From NCBI RefSeq assembly GCF_028372415.1, contig NC_092872.1, positions 388,886,853 to 388,950,852 on the forward strand: DNA of 64,000 nt, read 5' to 3'. Source of the DNA: Notamacropus eugenii. Its lineage: Eukaryota; Chordata; Mammalia; Diprotodontia; Macropodidae. Position numbers and translations under genes: made by a program. Below the pieces are notes generated by a model. The model was given only the letters and a program-made list of their open reading frames with translations. It ran no database searches and was not told where the DNA came from. Shown one piece after another: positions 54,604-64,000 of the stretch (the first letter of the stretch is position 1; each line of letters begins with the position of its first letter).

Positions 54604-55024
54604 CTTTACTTCAGCTAAAAAATTTAAAACTACTCTAGGACTTTTGGGATACACTGTACAATTGGTCTCCTTTGTAATACTATGTATTTTATTTAACCTA
54701 CTAAATAAATGTATTATATATTTTATAAAATAAATATACTTTTCAATGCATTTTATCTATGTATTTTATTTAAGGTGTCAAGTAAGTGTACTAAATAATA
54801 TTTCATAAATGTATTCATTTTGTTATATTGAATGTATTTTATCTATGTATTTTATTTAAGCTACTAAAACTCAAAACTGCACTGAGATTTTGAGGAAAGC
54901 TTGTATTAAAATGCCATTATCAAAATACTTAACAAAACACGTTAGTGGACCCCAGGTTAAGAACTCATAATTCTAGTCTTATTTTATAGCTATAGGAAAC
55001 TGGAGCTCAGTGAGGCTAAATTAA

Positions 55025-55685
55025 ATATCCAATTCCAATCCACAAAGGAACTGCTGCTTTCCCCTAAATGAACAGCCTTCACATATGACTGATTTGGCAG
55101 TCAATTCAATTATTGAACTATTTATTTCCTCCTTTCTCTGGCTCTGAGAGGCAGTACAGAAGGGTGGGCACAGAGCAGCACAGAGTGTGACTGAAACATG
55201 GGACAATCACATTTATTTAGGTCACTTGGTAACTCTGAGTAGTCTACAATATGAGTTATGTTTTCGTCATTTTCTCTTGTCTACAGTACTTCCTGAGAAA
55301 GGTTTCCTTGGTCATAGAAATAATGATGTCATGTTGTGATGACCTATTCAAGTCAAATTACAGTCTTCTTTGTCTTGAAGGCCACTTTGGTGAGGCTGTT
55401 GAAGTGCTAGTGGGGGTCACCTCTACACACACTGGGAAATTGCCCCAATTAGTCAGGGCCCTATATCGAGAAGGTGCTTTTTATAAATTTCTCTTCTTCC
55501 AAAACTCTGTAATACATGGAGGAAAAAAGGGGATGGGGAGTGTAATTCCCTCCTGTTCTTTTTCCTTGGCTTTAATTTCCTTCCCCAGTGTTGCACTTAA
55601 TGCCATATTTCTGCTGACATATAAGGCCCTTGGATTTCAACATAGCCCATTTAGTCGTGAGCTGGCAGGGTAAGAATAATCATGC
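55025..55685. other. No gene recognised
   Basis: A 140-codon plus frame (55251-55673) is long for this window, but no domain, signal or splice pattern is evident and composition is ordinary. I would not call it a gene. Confidence 0.4.
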
Positions 55686-55689
55686 TAAT

Positions 55690-55885
55690 TTTAATGCCTT
55701 ACATTTGTATAATACTTTAAAAAAGAAAACACTTTTCCAAGTGCCTCCAGTTCAGAAGATTATCTCATTTGATCTCACTAGAAGCCCTGTGAAATAAGGA
55801 GAGTCGATTTCCATATCCCTATTTTAAAAGTGAGAAAACTGAGGTATAGGCATAAGCATTATCCAAGGTCCTTACATATGTGGGA
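55690..55885 (-). mobile_element. MIR/Mar-type SINE
   Basis: 'acatttgtataatactttaa', 'gattatctcatttgatctca', 'taaaagtgagaaaactgagg'. Confidence 0.7.
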
Positions 55886-55909
55886 GGTGGTGCATTTACA
55901 TACCTACTT

Positions 55910-56362
55910 ATGGGATCATAGATATGGAAGACATTTGGAGGCCAACAAGCTCAACGCCCTCATTTTACAGATGAGGAAACTGAGGTTGAGAGAGGTTGAG
56001 GGACTTGCCCCAAATCACACAACTGATTGTTTTGCTTCTGTCTTGAAGAGGATCAAAATGATATCACTATGTTGGAGTCAAGTACAGTTTGTCCAACAGC
56101 GGTTGATCAGACCAATAAGATCTGGGAAGGCTCAGCCACAGGTCAGGCACAAATAGTTCACATGAACATTTGGAGTGGAGATGTCTCTGAATTTGTACAC
56201 CTCACATTTCTTTTGAGCAACTGCAATTCTGCTTTAATCATAGAGCACAGCACCTTCTTTGATATGGGCATATAGCTGGTAAATGCTGCAGACAGGATTT
56301 GATCTTAGTTCTTTGTGACTCAAAGTCTAACTCTCTACCCACTGTACCACCTAACTACCTCC
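55910..56362 (-). mobile_element. CORE-SINE with L3-like tail, split by an insertion
   Basis: Left part 55910-56025: 'gggatcatagatatggaaga', 'ccctcattttacagatgagg', 'cttgccccaaatcacacaac'. Right part from about 56274: 'agctggtaaatgctgcagac', 'tctaccc' and 'actgtaccacctaactacct'. The parts join at cacaactg/agctggtaaatg. Confidence 0.75.
56026..56273. mobile_element. Unclassified ~250-bp insertion in a SINE
   Basis: Text such as 'gttggagtcaagtacagttt', 'ggttgatcagaccaataaga' and 'catttggagtggagatgtct' interrupts the SINE. The sequence looks like a dispersed repeat but I cannot assign its class. A 108-codon frame (55830-56156) crosses the junction and is an artefact. Confidence 0.5.
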
Positions 56363-56448
56363 CTCTTCAATAAAGAGTTGAAAATCTGTGTAGTAGGATT
56401 GATATTGATATTGTTATTGATGGTGGGGGATGTAAAGGAGAAATTACA

Positions 56449-56570
56449 GAAGGCAGTGTGATTCAATGGAAAGAGCCCTGGATTTGGAGTCAGAAGAATT
56501 GCATTCAAATCCCGGTGCTGAGCTTGGATCAGTCAGATGACCTCCAAGGCTCGTAGAAACTCTGCTTCCA
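56449..56570 (+). mobile_element. MIR-type SINE 5' part
   Basis: 'aaggcagtgtgattcaatgg', 'aaagagccctggatttggag', 'ttgcattcaaatcccggtgc'. The 3' half is not visible. Confidence 0.7.
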
Positions 56571-56574
56571 TAAT

Positions 56575-57090
56575 CTATATTTTTCCAGTATACTCTGTTA
56601 CAGAGAAGAACCACAACTCCCCAATCCTATTGAGTTTAGTTCTTCTGAAATCTAAACCTCTCAGGAAATGTCATATGCTAGAGGCAAAGAGAGAGAAGAA
56701 AGAGTCCTGGATTTTGCCCAAATCTTTGGTTGATTAATTATCTTCTTTGAAACATGTTCTCCTATTCCCTCCCAATTTACCTAAGGGCAAGTTGCAGATA
56801 AGTAGGCATCAGGGGAAACAATGGCACAAAAATAGTCAATGATCTACTCGGAGTCACTGAAAGATAGCAAATTCAGAGGATCTATTTCTTCAGATAATGG
56901 CCATGGGACTCCTTCCCTGAACCAACCAGCTCCATCCTACCATACCAGAACCAACCAACTCTATCCTATCATACCTGATCTTCTGTCAGATTATACTTCA
57001 GTTGGATAAACCACTTCATTTTTATGATCCTCAAGTTTTCTCTTCAACACAGTGGAGAGAGTTCTTATTTTGGGGTCAGTGAGTTTTTTT
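56575..57090. other. No gene seen
   Basis: Unique. A local repetition 'accaaccagctccatcctac' / 'accaaccaactctatcctat' lies at 56923-56975. Confidence 0.45.
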
Positions 57091-57094
57091 TTAT

Positions 57095-57245
57095 TATCAC
57101 TATTATTTAGATAACTGCATTTTCATAAACTTGGTTTTCTTGGTAATGCTATGTATTTTATTTTATGCATCAAAAATCATCATCCATAGGTTTTATCAGA
57201 CCAGCAAAGGGGTCTATGACACAAAAAATGATTAAGAACTCCTGG
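57095..57245. mobile_element. hAT-type DNA transposon fragment
   Basis: 'ttggtaatgctatgtatttt', 'accagcaaaggggtctatga' and end 'gattaagaactcctgg' match the arms of the transposon at 53.9-55.0 kb. Its left end is not visible. Confidence 0.6.
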
Positions 57246-57399
57246 TAATATTCACAATTCCTTCCAACTCTGACATTCTATGTTCTTGATTCTATAAATG
57301 TATAGCACTTGTATTCTGTTTCTAATTACTTGTCTCTTGAATCTATAGCTTGGGACTTGTTCTGTAATTTTTCATGAATTTGTCTTGATTCTATAACTA

Positions 57400-57555
57400 G
57401 ATGATAAACTCTTTCAGGTGCCATGTCTCACAATTGGCTTGTATTCTCATCCCTCAAAAATTCCAGGTGAAGTCCTACCCATCCTTTAAGGCTCAAGTCA
57501 AATGTCACCTCTCTAATTCAGTCTTTCCAATCCTCACTCCCACTCCCAGCCAAAA
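57400..57555 (+). mobile_element. L2 LINE fragment
   Basis: 'gtgaagtcctacccatcctt', 'taaggctcaagtcaaatgtc', 'ttccaatcctcactcccact'. Confidence 0.65.
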
Positions 57556-57700
57556 GTATTCCTCTTCAACTTACTTGCTGTGTGATCCTGGAAAACCCAC
57601 TTCTTCCTGTATCTTGGTTTCCTCCTCTATAAAATGAGATGGTTAGATTTGATTCTTTCTTAGGTCCCTTCTAGCTGTAATTCTATAATCCTATAAATTA
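57556..57700 (+). mobile_element. CORE-SINE with L3-like tail
   Basis: 'ttgctgtgtgatcctggaaa', 'ttggtttcctcctctataaa', 'ggtcccttctagctgtaatt'. Confidence 0.75.
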
Positions 57701-57764
57701 CTCAATTATCATAGAACTGTTCATATTTCTCATATTCCTTCACATTTTACCTTCCATTATAGTT

Positions 57765-58075
57765 ACTTGACCATAAATTCAATCCAAATCAATACACATT
57801 TATTAAGTACCTGTTACATGTAGTTCCATCCCTCTTTTTGTGCCCCTGATACCATCCTTTCCTGTCTTCTCTGGGAGATTGCCTCTTTAATCATTCTCTC
57901 TTCATTTAATCATCAATATCTCCTTATGTATTGGTTCCTTTCCCCCTTGTCTACAAATGTGCCCAGGCCTCCCTCATCCTTAGAAAAACTTCACTTGACC
58001 CTTAAACTACTATCCTATATGCCTTCCCCCTTTTATAACCAAGCTCCCAGAGACAGTAGTTTCAAGCAACTACTA
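57765..58075 (+). mobile_element. L2-related fragments
   Basis: 57780-57830 is an antisense L2-type end ('catttattaagtacctgtta'). 57890-58075 resembles an inner L2 segment in sense ('gcccaggcctccctcatcct', 'accaagctcccagagacagt'). Confidence 0.5.
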
Positions 58076-58079
58076 GGTA

Positions 58080-58480
58080 CAAAAGATGAAGCAAGGGGTT
58101 GAAAATGGAATGAGTGTTGACAAAGCTGTAAGGGTAGATGATTCTTTCTAGGAGTGTGGTGGGATAGTTTGTCTTAGCAAGAAGAAAGGCTAACTTCTCC
58201 TGAAATGGAAGAATAAACGAGAAGGGAGTGATGAAAAAGTAGAGTGCTTTTGAGATATGCAGTAAGGAAAAAGAGTAAGTTTATGACAGAGGGTTAGATT
58301 TTCAAAGTAAAGTAAGATGCAAACATATGTTGAAAGAGAAAAATGTGGAAGAGACAATGAGTGTGTAAGGAGAAGAGAGTAGGTTTGGAACAGTAGCTAA
58401 GGGATTGCAGTGGAATCCTGGAAGAATAAAAGTTTTGTTTTGTTTTGTTTTGTTTGCCATGTAGCAGCAAGGACTTATTT
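58080..58480. other. No gene seen; TTTTG repeat
   Basis: Purine-rich unique sequence. A (GTTTT)n run lies at 58434-58457. Confidence 0.45.
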
Positions 58481-58484
58481 GAGA

Positions 58485-58912
58485 TGAACTCTTTGAGGAT
58501 AGGAAACAGGTCAAATTCACCTTTTAATCTTATTTAGCACCATGCTCAGTGGGAGGAACAGGGTTTGGCCCCCTGGATGCATTTAATACATGCTTACTGG
58601 TTGATTGATTGATTGATTGATTGATTTTAGCTAGGAGGATCAAGGAATGCTTCCTGGAGAAGTTAGTGTGACCGAACTCTTGAAGGAAGATACAAATTTT
58701 GAGAGGCATAGTTGAGGGAGGAGTGTACCACTGAATGGGAGACAACCAACATAAATGTACATATATGAAGGAGCCAAGTTCTGGTAACAGGCCAGTTTAA
58801 CCAGAAAATAGCCTTCTTGAAAAGGGATAATGGAAAATAAAACTGGAAAGCTAGAGTGGAAGAGTACCCTGAGAGGGGTTTAAATGCCTGGCTGCAGTTC
58901 CACTCATTCCAA
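58485..58912. mobile_element. L2-type pieces and (TTGA)n
   Basis: 'gcatttaatacatgcttact' then (ttga)n at 58601-58626 is a sense 3' end. 'ggaatgcttcctggagaagt' plus 'ctcttgaaggaagatacaaa' (58645-58700) is antisense L2. Two pieces therefore meet in opposite orientation. Confidence 0.55.
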
Positions 58913-58914
58913 TT

Positions 58915-60380
58915 CAACATTTATTAAATACTTACTGTGAACAAAGTGCTATTTAGGGTGTTGTAGGTACAAAGCCCAAAATGAAACAGATTCTGGTCTC
59001 AAGGAACTTATATTCTATTGAAAGGAAATTATATACACATTATTAAGTAAATGCAAAAAAGTTTTAAAAGAAAGAAAATTCTAATTGGTTGGGCAGATAG
59101 TGGGTACCTGAACTGGGTTTTGGAGTTGGAAGTAAGGAGGGCATGTGTGGCAGATATGGCAGTGAAAAGTGCTGTTGCAAAGGCATAGAGGCAGGAGAAT
59201 GGATGTCATTTACAGAGAACAGCTAGCAAGTCAATTTGACAGGGACACAGAGAGTTTATGAAGTATAATATAAAATAAACTGGAGAGATGGAAGGGAGTC
59301 ATACTGTAAAATTCTTTAATACCAGGCTGAGGAGTTTATATATCATACTGAGGCAATAGGGGAGCTTCAATAGTAGGATCTTTTTATAAGAAGAGAATTT
59401 GACAACTTGTATACAAGAAGCGTTGGAAAGGAAACAAACTGGAAGCAGGAAGACCGTTGAGATCTATTGCAATAATCCACCAAGAGGTAACCAGGATCTG
59501 AATTAGCATAGCGTCTGTGTGAGTGGAGAGGGGACAGATGCAAGAGATATGGAAGTAGGATCAACAAAACTTGGTAACTATTTAGGGGTGAGGGTTGGGG
59601 AGAACAAGGAGTTCAGAATAACTCCAAGTTTGCAGAAATAAGCAACTGTAAAGACTATGGTGCTATAAATGGAAATAAGGAAATTTGATGGTAGAATAGT
59701 TTATGGAGTCATGTAGAAAAAAAACATAATGAGTTCCCTTTTGCATCCATTGAGTTTGAGGTGCCAGTGGACAGATGTGAGAAATACAAAATGGGAATTT
59801 TGTTCAATCAGTATAACAAGACTTGATTTTTAGCTAAAGCCTGCCATGAATTATTAAACTTAACTAAGCTAGCTTTTATTAGTAAGTTGTTAGAGTTTAA
59901 CTTCCTCACTCTCATAAGCCTAAGCCCCTTATTTTGGAAATGTCTAGTGGGCAGCTTGTAAATGTATAATTTGAGTTTAAGGAAGAGATTCGTGTTGAAT
60001 AGAAATTACCTGCATAGAAGTGATCATTGAATCCATGAGACACAATTAGATCAACGACTGAGAAAGCATAAAGAGAGAAGAGAAGAAAGCCCAGGACATA
60101 GCTTTGGGAGATACTCCCATATAGTGGGCTAGAGAAGGATGGTGGGTCACCATATGAGACCAAGAAGAAGTAAGGATATGTAGGAAGTGATCCAAGAGAA
60201 AACAGCAGCACAACAACTAAAGGAATAGATAGAGATAGTGTATATGTGTGGGGGAAAGGGGAAGGATGGTGGTTGACAATGTCAAAAGTCACAGAGTTCA
60301 AGTTGAATGAGAAATGGTCATTGGATAGTGTGGGCAAGTGACAATGAGGTTGATACAGACCTTGGCTCTGTCTATGAGAG
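58915..60380 (-). mobile_element. L2 LINE, 1.5 kb, ORF2 region to 3' end
   Basis: Longest L2 in the window. The 3' end is at left ('aacatttattaaatacttac', 'ctggtctcaaggaacttata'). The inner part follows in antisense L2 order ('gctattg'-type 'tctattgcaataatccacca', 'aataactccaagtttgcag', 'gtgatcattgaatccatgag'). The 169-codon minus frame 59912-60421 is decayed ORF2; it retains recognisable reverse transcriptase surroundings (SYVLGFLLFSLY for the QGSxLGPLLF stretch, HFYAGN for the YADD site), so the catalytic Asp pair is lost. Confidence 0.88.
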
Positions 60381-60384
60381 CAAA

Positions 60385-60555
60385 TACAATAAACTAAATA
60401 CCCGAATCTATAATCATTCAATAAATCATACTGAATGCCAATCCTTCCTATCTCCTCCCCTCAAGCAATGAAGTTATGTATAAAAATGGCAGCTCTGTGC
60501 TGTCTAGGAGAACATAGAATATAGGGAGAATGGCCAAAGCACTGTCTCCACAGTG
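60385..60555. other. No gene seen
   Basis: Short unique stretch between L2 and a SINE. Confidence 0.4.
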
Positions 60556-60559
60556 CTAG

Positions 60560-60785
60560 TGCCCAATTGTTTCAAGGCGGTTTCAGTCTATCTAATCTAC
60601 CAAGATGATGGCAGAGTACTGACTTTGCTGTATGAAGCCTGGGGTTCAAATTCTCACTCAGCTACTTACCACTTGTGTGGTCCAAGGCAAGGGACCTCAC
60701 TTCATTGGGCCTTAGTTTCTTTATCTGTAAAATGAGTGGATAGGTCCATATGGTCCCTTCAAGCTTTAAATCTCCAATCCTACAA
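60560..60785 (+). mobile_element. CORE-SINE
   Basis: 'gaagcctggggttcaaattc', 'ttgtgtggtccaaggcaagg', 'tagtttctttatctgtaaaa', 'ggtcccttcaagctttaaat'. Confidence 0.75.
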
Positions 60786-60889
60786 CATGTGAGGATCTGT
60801 GTGAAAACAATAGCACGCAGTTGGAGAAAAAAGAGATTTAAAAGGGTCAAGATCATTATCTTTAAGCATTTTAAGAACTGTTTATAGAA

Positions 60890-61175
60890 AAGGAATTACT
60901 CTTAGTTTCTTTGGGCCCATAGATAGAGCCAGGAGTATGGGCAAAATTGCAAAGGGGCAAATTTAGGCTTGATATCAGGGAAGACATCCTAACTAGAGCT
61001 GCCCCAAAGCAGGATGGGTTGCCCAAGGAGATAGTAGCTTCCTCCTCACAATGTTCAAGCAAAAGTGAGACCCCTTATTGAGCATGTGATGGGAAAGATT
61101 CTTTCTCAAGTACAGTTTGGACTAGACAGAAGGCCACTGAGGTCTCTTCCAACTTCAACAAGCTGTGATTCTTTA
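60890..61175 (+). mobile_element. CR1/L3 LINE 3' end
   Basis: 'ggcaaatttaggcttgatat', 'caggatgggttgcccaagga', 'tttggactagacagaaggcc', 'tgaggtctcttccaacttca', ending 'gctgtgattcttt'. Sense copy of the element found antisense at 35.5 kb. Confidence 0.8.
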
Positions 61176-61179
61176 GCTG

Positions 61180-62575
61180 GCACAATTTTCCTTACCTGGG
61201 GCTATTTCTCACTAAGGAGGAAGTGTGCAGTACACTGACATCCTTGTACTACTAGGCTTAGTAACAAGAACGAAGTGCTCAAAGACTCCAAGCATCTGAC
61301 CTTTTCATTTGTACTGGTCTGACCTGTGCTTCTCATTCCCATTTGTAGTCAGTCTGATTGTGCCAGCACTGCCATGAGCAATGAAAGACAGGCCTGCTGG
61401 GTACATTTACTCCTTCTTCATCAGAGGATGATTGGTATGCCTATGGTCTATTAGTTGAAGTCATAGCAGTTAACTGGGAATTCCAGACCCTGAGCCAACT
61501 TTGGGGGATTAGAGGGAGAAAGGAGTGAAAAATAAAGGAGTGATAGAGTCCTTGGGATAGCCCAAGAATGGTGAATTGTTCATTCTGCCTCTGATCAGGT
61601 GTGTCCCCATACATGGTTTTCCAGAACAGGGAGTCAACAATCTACGACAGTTGGCTGCAATCACATTGGTAGAAGATGGAAGGAGGAGGTGGGTTAGGGC
61701 AGAAGGGCATGATAGCAAAGGGATCTGCAAAAGGTTGTGGTCCCCAAGATGACTGAGGGAGGAGAAAGGCACACTCATGGTGGTTCCAGTCCTAGGGTGC
61801 TTGGTGCCACCCCCAACATGGATACTCTAGAGTATAACTTTTATCCATATTTGGTTACAGACCTGCATGACATTAAGAAAATTTCTTTTGTCCTAGGACA
61901 GGATATATGAATATTTTAAAATACCTAGTTCATTCAAGTTTATAGCAGAAGGGGACCCAGGCTGGGAGATCTCAGCCCCTTTTGAGGGAAAAGGGAGAAT
62001 AAAAGTCAGAGAGCTTGTGAGAACCTCCCTCCTACCCTGATGGTTATGTGGGACAGGACAAGACTGCAAAGTTTATCTGACTTTTCTGCTAAGAAGGGAG
62101 AATGGGTTTGAGTTAGAATGTACTGCTTTTAACTTTTAAATTAACATTCCATCTGACTTGTCTTCCAAGCCATATGTTTTGCAGAGAGCCAGACTTGGAG
62201 GGGGTTCTGGCAGATGGAGGGAACAAGGCTGAAAATGACAGTGTCTCACAGCTGGGAAGATGAGGTGGCTGGCAGGAGAGGGATGATGGAGAAGAAAGGC
62301 TAGAGGCAAAGGAGAGTGGTGCTAAGTGAGGTCTGAGGGGGACAGAAAAAGAATCTAAATATCAGGAAAGGAAGCACAAAAAAATGTGATGGAACTAAGG
62401 GAAGGATCATCAGGCCCATCGATTAGACAAACCAAGACTGGTTTAATACATCTTCAAATATTTGAACACATGAATAGGTACACTGACCTCTCTAATGAAG
62501 AGAGATGAGGAAATGAACTCAAATTATAGCAGGAGGGATGTAGGCTAGGATAAAATGTCCCTATCAGTGAGGTTC
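61180..62575. other. No gene seen; unique sequence
   Basis: Purine-rich on the plus strand from 62180 to 62400. Minus frame of 89 codons (61509-61778) unrecognised. Confidence 0.45.
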
Positions 62576-62579
62576 GAAT

Positions 62580-62700
62580 TCTACTCCTCAATTATTATTA
62601 AACATTTACTATATAAAGACACTTTCTGGGCCCTGGAGACAGAGGGTAAAATAAGACATAGACCCTGCCCTTTAAAGGATGAAATCCAATAGAAGAGATA
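62580..62700 (-). mobile_element. L2 3' end (antisense)
   Basis: 'ttattaaacatttactatat' and 'tagaccctgccctttaaagg'. Confidence 0.55.
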
Positions 62701-62704
62701 AGAA

Positions 62705-63060
62705 ATTAACCCAAATAACTGAACTAGAAGTAATTACATATTGCTCCCTTTCACACGTAGTTTTATGTCTCCATGGACTAGCACAGTTTTTGGCTCAGAG
62801 TAGATACTTAATAAATGCTTAATGATTTATTGTTGTTCCTCACATATTTCTTATCTCTGTGCCTTTGCACAGGCCATGCCTTATGCCTGAATTGCACTCC
62901 CCCCTTACCCCTACCATTTAGCTTCCTTCTAATGTCAGCTCAAGTGCCACCTGATATATTAGGTCTTGACTGTCCCCCTCACCCCCATCAGCTAGTACTT
63001 CTTCCCCTTCCACTGAAATTAATTTTATCTATCCTTTATACATTTTGCATATATGGATAA
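62705..63060 (+). mobile_element. L2-type 3' end followed by a second L2 piece
   Basis: 62760-62835 is an L2-type end ('cagagtagatacttaataaa', 'tgcttaatgatttattg'). 62836-63060 restarts earlier in L2 ('tctctgtgcctttgcacagg', 'agctcaagtgccacctgata'). Two copies therefore lie head to tail. Confidence 0.7.
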
Positions 63061-63064
63061 CAAA

Positions 63065-64000
63065 GATCCCATGTGTAATATAAACACTATATAAGGTAGG
63101 AATAATATGTATAAGGTAAGAATCAGTGATAGAGTGACAGTAGGTCACTACTGTAAATGCAAGTTACCATGTAAATATCCTCACCTATCAGTAATCTGCT
63201 GTAAGAGAAACAGATGTAGTTAAAGGCTGCTGATTGAGTGACCCCAGAAGAGCACCACTAAAGGAAGCCAAGCCCCTCTCCACTTCCAGCCTTTGGCTCC
63301 TTAATGTCTCTAGTCTAGGCCAGTATGGCTCTCTTCAGGGTATTAATCAGTCTCTGTCTATAATTTATCCTATTTATCAACCTGAGCTGCCTAGGAAAAA
63401 ATTTGAAGGCAACATTGCTAGGTTTGTGATCTCCTGGAGAAGTCATTATTTGGATGCCATTCATTCTTCCCACCATGGAGGATGGGGGGATGGAGGTACG
63501 TCCCACTTTTATACAGACTCATGATCTCTTCAATGTCTATTGCTGCAAATAACATTAAATGCAAAATGAGTGTTAGCAGCCACCACTTTTTGTTTAAAGC
63601 AATGGGATAAAAGCAACAGGCATGGGTTGTGAGAAAACATAGAAGAGACGGAGAGCATGAAATGCTGACCTCAATAGTACAGTGGTAACAGCAACCAATA
63701 CAAAATACTTGTGACTGTTGCCACCGGAGGGAAGGTGCTTCCCTGCCTTAGTGTCTGTACCCTGGTGAGGAGGGGAGCCAATGATTTCAAAGGAATAGTT
63801 CAATTAAAGGAATAACGTACTTCCTGACTCTTAGGTAAGGAGAGATGGATAGAATTCAGGTCACCCATTCATCATGTGGTGACCTTTTATAATCTGCCAG
63901 CATGGTCATAGCCCTGCCCATCACCCCAGCAGTGATTCAACATGGCTCTGAATAGCAGCTGTTAGTGTCTATAGAGGCTGGCCCATGACCAGAAATGAAT
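63065..64000. other. No gene seen; unique sequence
   Basis: Overlapping frames of 63-96 codons on both strands (63234-63524, 63315-63506, 63594-63803), none with recognisable family. No repeat identified. Confidence 0.45.

Larger units (their letters stand above)
53916..54970. mobile_element. hAT-type DNA transposon with further insertions
   Basis: Left end 'gaggattcttaaccttttgt' and right end 'ggaccccaggttaagaactc' are inverted repeats. Flanking ttctagtctt (53906-53915 and 54971-54980) contains the expected 8-bp target duplication. Internal arm sequence 'cctttgtaatactatgtatt' recurs in both orientations. No transposase. A relative lies at 57095-57245. Confidence 0.72.
53872..55020 (-). mobile_element. 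CORE-SINE, outermost layer of a four-level nest
   Basis: Left part 53872-53915 ('agattcatagagctggaaag', then 'cgcttctagtctt') and right part 54971-55020 ('ttctagtcttattttatagc', 'ggaaactggagctcagtgag') rejoin to the usual antisense tail-to-core order. The ttctagtctt at the break is present on both sides. Confidence 0.7.

Noticed and set aside
55251..55673. 140-codon plus-strand frame
   Set aside because: No domain, no signal peptide or splice support; the peptide resembles translated noncoding sequence.
59912..60421. 169-codon minus frame as a novel gene
   Set aside because: It matches the order of L2 ORF2 with a broken catalytic site.
1..64000. tRNA genes suggested by many B-box-like gttcaaatc motifs
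   Set aside because: Every instance sits in a SINE head; none folds as a complete tRNA with proper arms and flanks.
1..64000. CRISPR array or bacterial operon
   Set aside because: The regular repeats are microsatellites; codon use, spacing and repeat families are those of a mammalian genome.

Overview
The window looks like about 64 kb of marsupial nuclear DNA, either gene-poor intergenic sequence or intron. The call rests on repeat content: many tRNA-derived SINEs whose 3' tails resemble BovB/RTE LINEs, marsupial-type L1 pieces (3' ends and one 5' end), abundant L2, long CR1/L3 remnants, CORE-SINEs (MIR/Mar type), palindromic DNA transposons and many microsatellites. The background is AT-rich with few CpGs. 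The species and chromosome cannot be told from the sequence. No bacterial, viral or CRISPR features are present.

No intact protein-coding gene is convincing. The longest open frame (44045-44563, minus) is the first part of an L1 ORF1. The next longest come from L2 reverse transcriptase or antisense L1. The clearest gene-derived locus is a decayed processed pseudogene of ribosomal protein S3A (46689-47470, minus). One 299-bp stop-free stretch with good splice signals (22397-22695, minus) is a candidate exon that I do not recognise.

Layout. 1-9 kb: L2, L1 and CORE-SINE fragments and a long TC tract. 9-10 kb: a SINE broken by a (CTA)n array, then a complete SINE. 10-22 kb: mixed SINE/L2/L1 remnants and a palindromic hAT-type MITE at 16.8 kb. 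22-34 kb: the candidate exon, an L1 tail nested in a CORE-SINE at 28.4 kb, two L2 3' ends at 29-30 kb and repeat-poor patches. 33-37 kb: long CR1/L3 remnants around a repeat-free block at 34.2-34.7 kb that looks like a possible regulatory element. 37-44 kb: mostly unique sequence. 44-46.3 kb: an L1 copy with a 5' part but no 3' part, flanked by an exact 17-bp duplication, then a diverged tandem duplication. 46.7-50 kb: the RPS3A pseudogene, an L1 tail, CR1 and a 1.2 kb L2. 53-55 kb: a solo-LTR-like element beside a poly-C run, then a four-level nest of transposons. 58.9-60.4 kb: a long minus-strand L2 with traces of reverse transcriptase.

I found no evidence for a new multi-gene system. The most informative content is the record of transposon insertions (nesting order, target duplications, an atypical L1) plus a few repeat-free blocks worth testing for conservation.
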